Origin: Paraglaciecola sp030730205
GTDB taxonomy: Bacteria > Pseudomonadota > Gammaproteobacteria > Enterobacterales > Alteromonadaceae
Assembly: GCF_052119645.1 (NCBI RefSeq)
Contig: NZ_JBGQOM010000002.1
Location: 558,001-622,000 of the forward strand
Direction: 5' to 3'
Length of the DNA stretch: 64,000 bases
A program made the translations under genes and the position numbers. This document shows positions 54,029 to 62,342 of this stretch, piece by piece; the stretch's first letter is position 1, and each line of letters begins with the position of its first letter. The notes under the pieces were generated by a model. The model did no database searches. It was not told the DNA's origin and saw nothing but the letters and a program-made list of their open reading frames with translations.

Positions 54029-56941
54029 TTATTCCTCGATATAGCTCGCTATCGACGGACAAGAACACTGTAAATTTCTGTCCCCCCACACATCATCAAT
54101 ACGGTTTACCGACGGCCAGAACTTATTTCTGGCGACTGCGGCGACTGGGTATGCGGCGAGTTTGCGATCGTAACTGCGGTTCCAGTTGCTGTCACAGATA
54201 TCTTCTAGGGTATGCGGTGCATTGTGCAGTGGGTTGTCGATGGCGTCCCATTCGCCTGATTCTACTTTTGCGATCTCAGCGTGAATACTGAGCATGGCCT
54301 CAATAAAACGGTCAAGTTCTGCCTTGGCTTCTGATTCAGTGGGCTCAATCATTAAGGTGCCCGCGACCGGAAAGCTCATGGTGGGCGCGTGGAAACCGTA
54401 GTCGTTTAACCGTTTGGCTACGTCCATTTCTGTTACACCTGATGATTCTTTAAGTGGGCGTAAGTCAATAATACATTCGTGGGCAACCCGCTCGTTACGG
54501 CCACGGTATAACACTGGGAAGTGGCCGCTAAGCTTTTTAGCAACGTAGTTGGCGTTTAAAATAGCGACTTCTGTGGCTTTTCTTAGGCCTTCACTGCCCA
54601 TCATTTTGATGTACATGTAACTGATTGGCAAAATTGATGCACTGCCCCAAGGCGCTGCTGATACCGCACCATTGCTGCGTACTTCACCGTCACCCACGTT
54701 TTCAACACCAATGATTTTATGGTTAGGTAAAAACGGCGCTAAATGCGCTTTGACACCGATTGGGCCCATGCCTGGTCCACCACCACCGTGCGGAATACAA
54801 AAGGTTTTGTGTAAGTTTAAGTGTGATACATCTGAGCCAATTAAGCCCGGTGAAGTAATACCCACTTGCGCGTTCATGTTGGCACCGTCCATGTATACTT
54901 GGCCGCCAAATTCATGCACGATATTACAAATCTCTTTGATGGTTTCTTCGTATACACCATGAGTAGATGGGTAAGTGATCATGGCACACGCTAGTTTATC
55001 GGCGACTTCAGCGGCTTTTTTGCGTAAATCGGCTACGTCGATGTTGCCGTTTTTATCACAGTTAACCACCACTACTTTATAACTCACCATTTGTGCGGTC
55101 GCGGGGTTGGTACCATGGGCAGAGCTTGGGATCAAACAAATATTTCGATGTCCTTCGCCACGACTCTGATGGTATTTTTGGATGGTTACCAAACCTGCGT
55201 ATTCACCTTGCGCGCCTGAGTTTGGCTGCATCGATAAGGCATCATAACCGGTAATGTCGATAAGCCATTCACTTAGCTCATCCATCATTTGCTTGTAACC
55301 TTGTGCTTGGTCGATAGGGGCAAAGGGGTGCAACTTACCAAACTCTGGCCACGTGACGGGGATCATTTCAGCCGTCGCGTTGAGCTTCATGGTACATGAG
55401 CCCAATGAGATCATTGAATGGTTAAGTGCCAAGTCTTTATCTTCTAATGACTTGATGTAACGCAGCATTTCAGTTTCTGACTGATAGCTGTTGAAAACAG
55501 GGTGAGTAAGTACTTTTGATTCACGCATTAAGTTGGCAGGAATTGACTGACTGCCCAAGGCGATAATTTCTTTATCAAAAGCCTGAATATCCAGTTCTAC
55601 ATTTGCGCCAGTAAACACGCTGTACACAGCCTGTAAATCAGCGCGTGTAGTGGCTTCATCTAAACTGATAGCCAATACGCCGTCAATGTCAGTGCGTAAG
55701 TTGATGCCAGAAGTTAAGGCTTTGGCTACGATGGCGTCTTTATTGTTGCCTACTTTCACGGCAAGGGTATCAAACCACGTTGAGTTAACTAATTCGAAAC
55801 CCGCTTTGTGTAAACCGGCGGCAAGAATGTCTGCAAACCGGTGGATACGTGATGCAATAGTACGCAGGCCCTCTGGACCATGATAGACCGCATAAAATGA
55901 GGCCATATTGGCCAACAATACCTGAGCTGTACAGATGTTTGAGTTGGCTTTTTCGCGACGAATATGTTGCTCGCGAGTTTGTAAGGCCATGCGCAAGGCT
56001 GGGCGACCGCGGGTATCTTTTGATACACCGATAATACGGCCAGGTAATGAGCGTTTATAATCGTCACGGGTCGCAAAAAACGCCGCGTGTGGGCCACCAT
56101 AGCCCATAGGTACACCAAAACGTTGGGCTGAACCAAGTACGACATCAGCGCCCATTTCAGCCGGTGGCTTAAGTAACATTAAACTGAGTAGGTCAGCGGC
56201 GACGGCAACAATGCCTTTTTTGGCATGCACGGCGTCAATGATCTCGGTTAAATCAACGACGGCACCACTGGTGCCTGGATACTGTAAAAGTGCGCCAAAT
56301 ATATCGTGTTGGCTGGCCTCTTCGGCTTTGCCCACAATAATATCAAAACCAAACATGGCGGCACGAGTTGATACCACATCTAAGGTTTGTGGGTGCACAT
56401 CATCAGCCACAAAGAAGGCATTGGCTTTATTGTTTTTAGACACACGCTTGGCCAAGCCCATGGCTTCAGCTGCTGCGGTTGCTTCGTCTAATAACGAGGC
56501 AGAAGCGAGCTCCATACCGGTTAAGTCAATAGTGGCTTGTTGAAAATTCAATAAGGCTTCAAGGCGACCTTGAGCTATCTCTGGCTGGTAAGGCGTGTAA
56601 GCGGTATACCAACCCGGGTTTTCAAGTACGTTACGTAAAATAACATTGGGCGTGAGGGTGTCATAATAGCCCATCCCAATAAATGATTTATTTAGCTTAT
56701 TTTTACTTGCCACACTTTTTAAGTAAGCCAGCGCTTGTACTTCAGTTTGCGCTTCACCTACTTTGAGGGGGGATGGAGACAAGATACTACTTGGCACAGT
56801 TTGCTGAATTAGGTCGTCGAGGCTTTTGGCGCCCACTGTGTCTAACATAGAGGCAATCTCTGACTCGCTAGGACCAATATGGCGGCGAATAAAGTCTTTG
56901 CTTTGCTCAAGTTGTGATAGTGAAAAATTTGCTAATGACAT
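54029..56941 (-). CDS. gcvP: glycine dehydrogenase (decarboxylating), P protein
   Basis: A 970-aa full-length single-chain P protein. The PLP lysine is in LNLHKTFCIPHGGGGPG, with the family blocks SFIGMGYYDTLTPNVI near the N-terminus and SAAPWGSASILPISYMYIKM near the C-terminus. It decarboxylates glycine and transfers the aminomethyl group to lipoyl-GcvH. Last gene of gcvT-gcvH-gcvP. The C-terminus (NLQCSCPSIASYIEE) is complete, so the adjacent transposon leaves the coding sequence intact. Confidence 0.98.
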   Translation of the reverse strand: MSLANFSLSQLEQSKDFIRRHIGPSESEIASMLDTVGAKSLDDLIQQTVPSSILSPSPLKVGEAQTEVQALAYLKSVASKNKLNKSFIGMGYYDTLTPNVILRNVLENPGWYTAYTPYQPEIAQGRLEALLNFQQATIDLTGMELASASLLDEATAAAEAMGLAKRVSKNNKANAFFVADDVHPQTLDVVSTRAAMFGFDIIVGKAEEASQHDIFGALLQYPGTSGAVVDLTEIIDAVHAKKGIVAVAADLLSLMLLKPPAEMGADVVLGSAQRFGVPMGYGGPHAAFFATRDDYKRSLPGRIIGVSKDTRGRPALRMALQTREQHIRREKANSNICTAQVLLANMASFYAVYHGPEGLRTIASRIHRFADILAAGLHKAGFELVNSTWFDTLAVKVGNNKDAIVAKALTSGINLRTDIDGVLAISLDEATTRADLQAVYSVFTGANVELDIQAFDKEIIALGSQSIPANLMRESKVLTHPVFNSYQSETEMLRYIKSLEDKDLALNHSMISLGSCTMKLNATAEMIPVTWPEFGKLHPFAPIDQAQGYKQMMDELSEWLIDITGYDALSMQPNSGAQGEYAGLVTIQKYHQSRGEGHRNICLIPSSAHGTNPATAQMVSYKVVVVNCDKNGNIDVADLRKKAAEVADKLACAMITYPSTHGVYEETIKEICNIVHEFGGQVYMDGANMNAQVGITSPGLIGSDVSHLNLHKTFCIPHGGGGPGMGPIGVKAHLAPFLPNHKIIGVENVGDGEVRSNGAVSAAPWGSASILPISYMYIKMMGSEGLRKATEVAILNANYVAKKLSGHFPVLYRGRNERVAHECIIDLRPLKESSGVTEMDVAKRLNDYGFHAPTMSFPVAGTLMIEPTESEAKAELDRFIEAMLSIHAEIAKVESGEWDAIDNPLHNAPHTLEDICDSNWNRSYDRKLAAYPVAAVARNKFWPSVNRIDDVWGDRNLQCSCPSIASYIEE

Positions 56942-57060
56942 AACGGACTACAATTTCCTAATAAGATGCTTCGTAGATAAACTGACATTTATCTACAAAG
57001 TAATTGAATTAAAAACCCGGCACGAAACGAAACCAATACTGGTCTCGCTTTGTCTGCTAC

Positions 57061-57450
57061 TTACTCTTCGTCGATGCTATTTTCGTAACCTTCAGCGTCG
57101 AATAAGCCTTCAACTTCTTCTGGATCTTCTGCTTTAATCTTAAACATCCAACCTTCACCATAAGGATCGCTGTTAACAAGCTCTGGTGAATGCTCAAGCT
57201 CTTCGTTGATTTCCAAGATTTCGCCGCCAATAGGCGCATACACGTCAGATGCTGCTTTTACTGATTCGGCAACAGCAACATCGTCACCAGCACCAACAAC
57301 GGCACCTACGTCAGGTAATTCAACAAACACCATGTCGCCCAACAATTCTTGAGCGTGGTCACTGATGCCCACTGTATAAATATTGCCACCTTCGTGTCGT
57401 ACCCATTCGTGAGTTGAAGCAAAGCGTAAATCGGTTGGTATATTGCTCAT
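57061..57450 (-). CDS. gcvH: glycine cleavage system H protein
   Basis: A 129-aa lipoyl carrier. The lipoylation site is the Lys in AVAESVKAASDVYAPIGGE, with the following GEGWMFKIK block. It shuttles the aminomethyl intermediate between GcvP, GcvT and the L protein. AGGAAA lies 6 nt upstream. It is 48 bp downstream of gcvT and 119 bp upstream of gcvP; the gcvH-gcvP gap has an inverted repeat (GTAGATAAA / TTTATCTAC) without a T run. Confidence 0.98.
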   Translation of the reverse strand: MSNIPTDLRFASTHEWVRHEGGNIYTVGISDHAQELLGDMVFVELPDVGAVVGAGDDVAVAESVKAASDVYAPIGGEILEINEELEHSPELVNSDPYGEGWMFKIKAEDPEEVEGLFDAEGYENSIDEE

Positions 57451-57498
57451 AACGTTTCCTAAATATGTTTATGCGAAGTTGTTTGATTAGTTTGTTGT

Positions 57499-58578
57499 TT
57501 ATAAGGTGCTTTTGCCATTTCTGACAAAACTGGGTTTAACCACGTTTACTGTAACCCACTTTTTGCGCATTTCCACCTCAACAGTTGCACCGACCGCAGC
57601 AGGTACTCTGGCCATGGCAATACTGTGTCCAAGAGTTGGAGAAAACGTACCTGAGGTAATGACGCCCTCTGCCCCATCAGCCATGATTTTTAAGCCGGAG
57701 CGCAATACGCCTTTTTCAGTCATGACTAAACCAACCAACTTGTCTGTGCCGGCTGCTTTTTGCTGTTCCAGGGCATGACGGCCAATAAAGTTACGTTCTT
57801 GTGGCTCCCACGTAATTGTCCAGCCCATATTGGCTGCAAGGGGCGATATCGTTTCGTCCATATCTAGACCGTACAAGTTCATACCGGCTTCTAAACGCAA
57901 GGTATCTCGGGCGCCTAAACCACATGGTGCAACACCAGCGTCAAGCAGCTTTTGCCATAATGCAGGGGCTTCGTCATTGGGCACGATAATTTCGTAGCCT
58001 GCCTCACCTGTATACCCGGTAGTAGCAATAAACAAGTCTTCAGCTTGCACACCATAAAAGACTTTCATGCCGTTAACAGCTTCAATTTGCGCCGCTGAAA
58101 ACACACTCTGGGCTTTTTGTTTGGCATTAGGGCCTTGCACGGCAATCATGGCAAACTCAGGGCGTTCGATGATGTCTACAGCAAAGCCTTCAGCATTAGA
58201 GGTCAGCCAAGCCATGTCTTTTTCACGGGTGGCTGAGTTAACCACTAAGCGGTAATTAGTCACGTCAAAATAGTAAACGATAAGGTCGTCTACTACACCG
58301 CCAGTTTCATTTAACATGCCGCTATATAGGGCTTTACCTTTGTCTTGTAATTTTTCAACGTCATTGGCTAATAAGTAACGCAAGTAGTCTTTCGCTTGAG
58401 CGCCAACCACATCAACAATAGTCATGTGAGACACATCAAACATGCCTGCGTCTTTACGCACAGCATGGTGCTCTTCAATTTGAGAGCCGTAATTGATGGG
58501 CATTTCCCAGCCGTGAAAGTCAACCATTTTGGCGCCAGATTCGATATGTTTTGCAAAGAGAACGGTTTTATTAGACAT
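57499..58578 (-). CDS. gcvT: aminomethyltransferase, glycine cleavage T protein
   Basis: A 359-aa folate-dependent enzyme. Blocks AGMFDVSHM, YTGEAGYEI and LGARDTLRLEAGMNLYG are diagnostic, the last carrying folate-site residues. It releases ammonia and forms 5,10-methylene-THF. First gene of the operon; the 155-bp space to the divergent LysR gene is too short for a tandem glycine riboswitch and shows none. Confidence 0.98.
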   Translation of the reverse strand: MSNKTVLFAKHIESGAKMVDFHGWEMPINYGSQIEEHHAVRKDAGMFDVSHMTIVDVVGAQAKDYLRYLLANDVEKLQDKGKALYSGMLNETGGVVDDLIVYYFDVTNYRLVVNSATREKDMAWLTSNAEGFAVDIIERPEFAMIAVQGPNAKQKAQSVFSAAQIEAVNGMKVFYGVQAEDLFIATTGYTGEAGYEIIVPNDEAPALWQKLLDAGVAPCGLGARDTLRLEAGMNLYGLDMDETISPLAANMGWTITWEPQERNFIGRHALEQQKAAGTDKLVGLVMTEKGVLRSGLKIMADGAEGVITSGTFSPTLGHSIAMARVPAAVGATVEVEMRKKWVTVNVVKPSFVRNGKSTL

Positions 58579-58733
58579 GATAATTGCGACTGTTAAGTGA
58601 ATTAAGTGCCTCGAGTATAGGCAGCACTCCTGTGCACAACAAATTGATAATATTAATATTTACATTTACAAAACTTATGTATCTATCAATAATGATTAAC
58701 TAACCTTATTGATAAATAATCGCTATTTTAGTT

Positions 58734-59579
58734 ATGAAACAGCTTTCATTGGACAATTTACGTACGTTTGTGACGGTCATCGATTTAGGGGGATATGCCA
58801 AAGCGGGTGAAAAACTGGGGCGTTCACAACCTGCCATCAGTTTGCAAATAAAAAAACTTGAGGAGCAGCTTGATGTTCGGCTCTTTGATAAAGTCGGGCA
58901 ACGTCATTTAGTTAATCACGATGGCTTAAAATTATATAAAAGTGCTCAGCAACTTTTAGCTCTCAACGATGAGGTGTTCAACCAGTTTCAACCTGTGTCG
59001 TTAAAAGGGCGTTTACGCCTTGGTATACCAAGCGAATTTGCCACCACTTTACTGCCAAATATTATCGGCGAGTTTAGTCAGCTCTATCCCAATGTCTCCT
59101 TAGAGGTCACGTCAGCATTAAGCAAATCCTTATTAAGCAAAGATAATCTCGGCTTTGATTTAGTTATGGCTCTGATAGATCCCGATACGAATACCGATGG
59201 GCAACTGATACTCAACGACGATTTAGTGTGGGTGGGTGATAAAAACCGGCCGATGGCGCAAGACAGTTTATCGTTGGTGCTGGCCCCTGATGGTTGCGTT
59301 TACCGCAGCCGCGTGATCAGTAAGTTAAAAATGCAAACCCTAACATGGCGAATTAGCTATACCAATGCTGACTTAACGGGCATTACCGCAGCCATTAAAC
59401 AAGGACTAGGCATTAGTGCGCTGGCCAGAAGCAGCGTGCCAGCACAATTAGATATTATTGAGCACGCTAATTTGCCGCAATTGGGTAGAATTAAAATATG
59501 CTTGTTTCATAAAGACTCTGAACATCCCCAAGCCAGCGCTAAACTAGCAGAGTTCATTCAATCTCGATTGGCAGGATAA
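58734..59579 (+). CDS. LysR-family transcriptional regulator
   Basis: A 281-aa protein. An N-terminal winged helix (LDNLRTFVTVIDLGGYAKAG, GRSQPAISLQIKKLEEQL) is followed by a periplasmic-binding-like co-inducer domain (GRLRLGIPSEFATTLLPNII). It is divergent from gcvT across 155 bp, the classic arrangement for LysR control of the neighbouring operon; it could regulate gcvTHP, but it is not close enough by eye to E. coli GcvA to name it. There is no clear ribosome binding site. Confidence 0.88.
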   Translation: MKQLSLDNLRTFVTVIDLGGYAKAGEKLGRSQPAISLQIKKLEEQLDVRLFDKVGQRHLVNHDGLKLYKSAQQLLALNDEVFNQFQPVSLKGRLRLGIPSEFATTLLPNIIGEFSQLYPNVSLEVTSALSKSLLSKDNLGFDLVMALIDPDTNTDGQLILNDDLVWVGDKNRPMAQDSLSLVLAPDGCVYRSRVISKLKMQTLTWRISYTNADLTGITAAIKQGLGISALARSSVPAQLDIIEHANLPQLGRIKICLFHKDSEHPQASAKLAEFIQSRLAG

Positions 59580-59608
59580 ACCAAGAAATGACTACAGGAG
59601 AGACAAAA

Positions 59609-59644
59609 AACCACCTGGGCTTAGAATAAGTCTCACAGGTGGTT
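59609..59644 (-). terminator. rho-independent terminator of the 55-aa gene
   Basis: The stem AACCACCTG / CAGGTGGTT with an 18-nt loop. On the minus strand it is followed by six Ts. It lies 28 bp after the stop of the small membrane-protein gene and 30 bp after the convergent LysR gene. Confidence 0.8.
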
Positions 59645-59671
59645 GGTGTCTGCAAAGGACAGAAACGCTAA

Positions 59672-59839
59672 CTAGGCACCTTGGCGTAGCATAAACATTG
59701 CTACACCTGCGGCAACAACTACAATTGAAAAAATTTCTTTATTATATTTGCCATGATAATACGCTTTACGACGATCCTTCATTGCATGAAAATCTACTAC
59801 ATCCCCGTAACTTGTTTTATCAAACCTCGACCGTTTCAT
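59672..59839 (-). CDS. 55-aa single-pass membrane protein
   Basis: A short gene with an excellent GGAGGGGGTT ribosome binding site before the ATG at 59839 and a terminator just after its stop. The peptide has a basic N-terminus (MKRSRFDKTSYGDVVDF), then DRRKAYYHGKYNKE, then a hydrophobic helix (IFSIVVVAAGVAMFML) ending RQGA. Orientation N-in is predicted. No family recognised. The complete expression signals make it very likely real. Confidence 0.75.
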   Translation of the reverse strand: MKRSRFDKTSYGDVVDFHAMKDRRKAYYHGKYNKEIFSIVVVAAGVAMFMLRQGA

Positions 59840-59994
59840 AACCCCCTCCAAATAATTGATTGCTAAATTAAGTATTGCACAGATTGGATAAGATACTAAC
59901 CTATTAGTTCAATGTTAGTATCGACAATTTGTAACAAATACTTAACCTTTTAACTACTTGGCGTTTATATGAACAATTTTGCTAAACAGATCGC

Positions 59995-61029
59995 TTAATC
60001 GTCAGATTTTAATCGGATATACGTTTTATATTTCTTTTTTAGTAGGCGATCGATGTAGCGCGTTAACTTAATTTTTTGACTGATGGCATTATCCAGTGCT
60101 TCAACTAATTCAGCTAACATGGTTTTATAATATTCAACATCTTTTACCTGACCTTCTTCTATAGGGGCATCCAAAATGCTAGCTGGCTCGGCAGAACTTT
60201 GAGCTTTTTTCTCCGGTAAAAACATTTCTTCAGTCACTTCTTTGATCACGTTTTCAACAGCGTTTTCATCAAGTGTTTCTAATTCTTCTAAAAATCCGTA
60301 CAACAATATACGATCCATCAGGGTATTGATTTTTCGCGGTACGCCGTGGGTGAACTGAAAAATTCTGTCGTAAGCGCCTTCTGAAAATAGCTTACCACCC
60401 GCCCAACCTGCATGTTGCATGCGGTATTCGATATAACCCTGACACTCGCTATCAGTAAGGGGGGCCAAATGGCAAGATGCCACAATACGTTGCCTGAATT
60501 GTTCCATATTGGGTGCGCGCAAAATGGGTTGCAACTCCTCTTGCCCCAGCAAAAAGCTTTGCAAAAGCGGCTTTCCCGCGGCCTGAAAGTTAGACAACAT
60601 ACGGAGCTCTTCAATGGTTTCTAGCGGTAAGTTTTGTGCTTCGTCAACTAGCAATAAAGCGCGCTTTCCTTGCTTGTGTAAACTCATTAAAAAGGCTTCT
60701 AAATCATTCAAAATATCGGCTTTTGTGCTGCCTTGTACATTAATATGAAATTTACTTGCCACCATTTTTACCAGTTCATCTGGTGTTAGTTTTGGCGTCA
60801 CTATCTGCGCCGCCACAATATCGGCTTGCATTTGATCAAGTAAACTATTGGCAATAGTGGTTTTACCGGTACCAATATCACCAGTAATAACAATAAATCC
60901 CTCTGCCTGAGATAAGCCATATTGTAGATAAGACATGGCCCGTTTATGCCATTTGCTGCCGAAGAAAAAGCTGGGGTCGGGCGTTAGTTGAAATGGCTTA
61001 GAAGTTAGTCCGTAATAATTCTCATACAT
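59995..61029 (-). CDS. ExeA-type AAA+ ATPase, XrtA/PEP-CTERM-associated
   Basis: A 344-aa protein. It opens MYENYYGLTSKPFQLTPDPS and FFFGSKWHKRAMSYLQYGL, the signature of the XrtA-system/ExeA ATPases. Walker A TGDIGTGKTT (residues ~48-57), Walker B RALLLVDEAQNL. A C-terminal helical basic tail follows. Family members sit in exopolysaccharide/PEP-CTERM sorting loci or assist secretin assembly; no other such gene is in the window, so it is an isolated copy here. Unrelated to tnsC except by fold. Confidence 0.85.
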   Translation of the reverse strand: MYENYYGLTSKPFQLTPDPSFFFGSKWHKRAMSYLQYGLSQAEGFIVITGDIGTGKTTIANSLLDQMQADIVAAQIVTPKLTPDELVKMVASKFHINVQGSTKADILNDLEAFLMSLHKQGKRALLLVDEAQNLPLETIEELRMLSNFQAAGKPLLQSFLLGQEELQPILRAPNMEQFRQRIVASCHLAPLTDSECQGYIEYRMQHAGWAGGKLFSEGAYDRIFQFTHGVPRKINTLMDRILLYGFLEELETLDENAVENVIKEVTEEMFLPEKKAQSSAEPASILDAPIEEGQVKDVEYYKTMLAELVEALDNAISQKIKLTRYIDRLLKKKYKTYIRLKSDD

Positions 61030-61193
61030 AATTAATGATCACTTGCTCCAAATAACTGGCTAAAAATAAAGCTAGCTTAAGCCATTTGGCAAAAACTAGG
61101 CAATATATTACAACTCATGCTTAATGGTTTGAGCACTAAGTTGAGTTCACTGACTCCCTTTATACCATAGCTTTGTAGTCTGATTATGCAGCT

Positions 61194-61832
61194 TTATAAA
61201 ACATAATAATAAATTGCGAAAAAATGGCACATGCATCCGGCCACAACAAAGCCGTGCCATATAGCGTGAGTGTATTGCACTTTTTTAGCAACATAGAACA
61301 ATACCCCAATGGTGTAGCTTAGTCCGCCGCATACTAACAACCATAAACCACCGCTAGGTAGGGCTTGATAAAGGGGATAGATAAAGAAAAGCGCTAACCA
61401 ACCCATGACCACATACAGGGCTACCGATAGTTTTTGAAACCGGCCTTTTACAAAACATTTAAACACAATACCGCTTAAAGCTATCACCCAAATCATGATA
61501 GTGGCACCTAAGCCAATCCCATCACCCACACTGAGTAACATGAAAGGAGTGTAAGTACCTGCTATCAACAGATATATAGCGCTATGGTCTATGACCTTTA
61601 ATATTAACTTTAAATTAGGTTGAGAGACCGAGTGATAAAGGGTTGAAGATAAAAACATCAGCAGCATCGAAAGGGCATAAACCGTCACGACCACCTGCGC
61701 ATATAAATCTTGTGCCTTCACCAACAGGGCGACTAAAGCGGCGATGGCAGCAAAAAATCCTAAGGCGTGGGTGCTAGCATTTAACCATTCTTCAATCACA
61801 GAATAGGGTCTGTTACTGTTACTTTGGTTCAT
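61194..61832 (-). CDS. trhA: hemolysin III family (PAQR/TrhA) membrane protein
   Basis: About 212 aa from the ATG at 61832; an in-frame TTG at 61862 is less likely. Seven transmembrane helices and the family signatures EEWLNASTHALGFF near the N-terminus, STLYHS and DHSAIYLLIAGTYTPF in the middle, and a C-terminal His in AIWHGFVVAG, which with the others forms the PAQR metal site. It is an inner-membrane protein linked to membrane-fluidity homeostasis in E. coli; the haemolysin name is historical. Confidence 0.88.
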   Translation of the reverse strand: MNQSNSNRPYSVIEEWLNASTHALGFFAAIAALVALLVKAQDLYAQVVVTVYALSMLLMFLSSTLYHSVSQPNLKLILKVIDHSAIYLLIAGTYTPFMLLSVGDGIGLGATIMIWVIALSGIVFKCFVKGRFQKLSVALYVVMGWLALFFIYPLYQALPSGGLWLLVCGGLSYTIGVLFYVAKKVQYTHAIWHGFVVAGCMCHFFAIYYYVL

Positions 61833-62026
61833 AAAAAATTCTTGAATGAAGGAGAATAACAATCATATATTTTGAGCGTACACATGTATACTGAAGTATG
61901 ACAGAGTGCTTCATGTTGTTACTCTTAACCAGTCCTTGTATTCACCAACAATTGTTATCATTTACACTTAACATCTGCAGGCAATCTGGTAACTTACCGG
62001 TTTTAGCCAACTAAGCTGTTCATGCA

Positions 62027-62332
62027 ATGTGGTTTGTTTACATTATAGAAAATAAATTTGGCCACTTTTATACTGGGATCTGCAAAGACATGGCTCGGCG
62101 TTTTAACGAGCACAACTCCAGCGGACCAAAATGCGCAAAAGCCTTAAAAGGTAAAGGCCCATTAACCTTACGTTATTGTTGTCGAATGAGTGATCACTCT
62201 GCTGCCTTAAAAATGGAAATATGGATAAAAAAACTAACTAAAGCAGACAAATTACATTTAGTCGCCGACATGCTCGTTTATCCAAACGCCCACGAACGCC
62301 AACCGCCCTCTTTTATTGCTGACTTATGTTAA
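62027..62332 (+). CDS. GIY-YIG domain protein (YhbQ-like)
   Basis: A 101-aa single-domain protein. The GIY-YIG motif appears as WFVYIIENKFGHFYTGI, followed by the conserved Arg in MARRFNEHNSS and Glu in KMEIWIKKLTKADK. It is a UvrC-type nuclease fold; the YhbQ subfamily has reported DNA nuclease activity. It ends 10 bp before glnE and is probably co-transcribed with it. Confidence 0.88.
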   Translation: MWFVYIIENKFGHFYTGICKDMARRFNEHNSSGPKCAKALKGKGPLTLRYCCRMSDHSAALKMEIWIKKLTKADKLHLVADMLVYPNAHERQPPSFIADLC

Positions 62333-62342
62333 GGAATCTATC

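Noticed and set aside
58579..58733. Glycine riboswitch upstream of gcvT
   Set aside because: The gap is only 155 bp, A+T-rich and shared with a divergent LysR gene; no riboswitch core or tandem aptamer pattern is visible.
59995..61029. Second tnsC/transposition ATPase
   Set aside because: The N-terminal signature is that of ExeA/XrtA-associated ATPases and there are no transposase genes near it.
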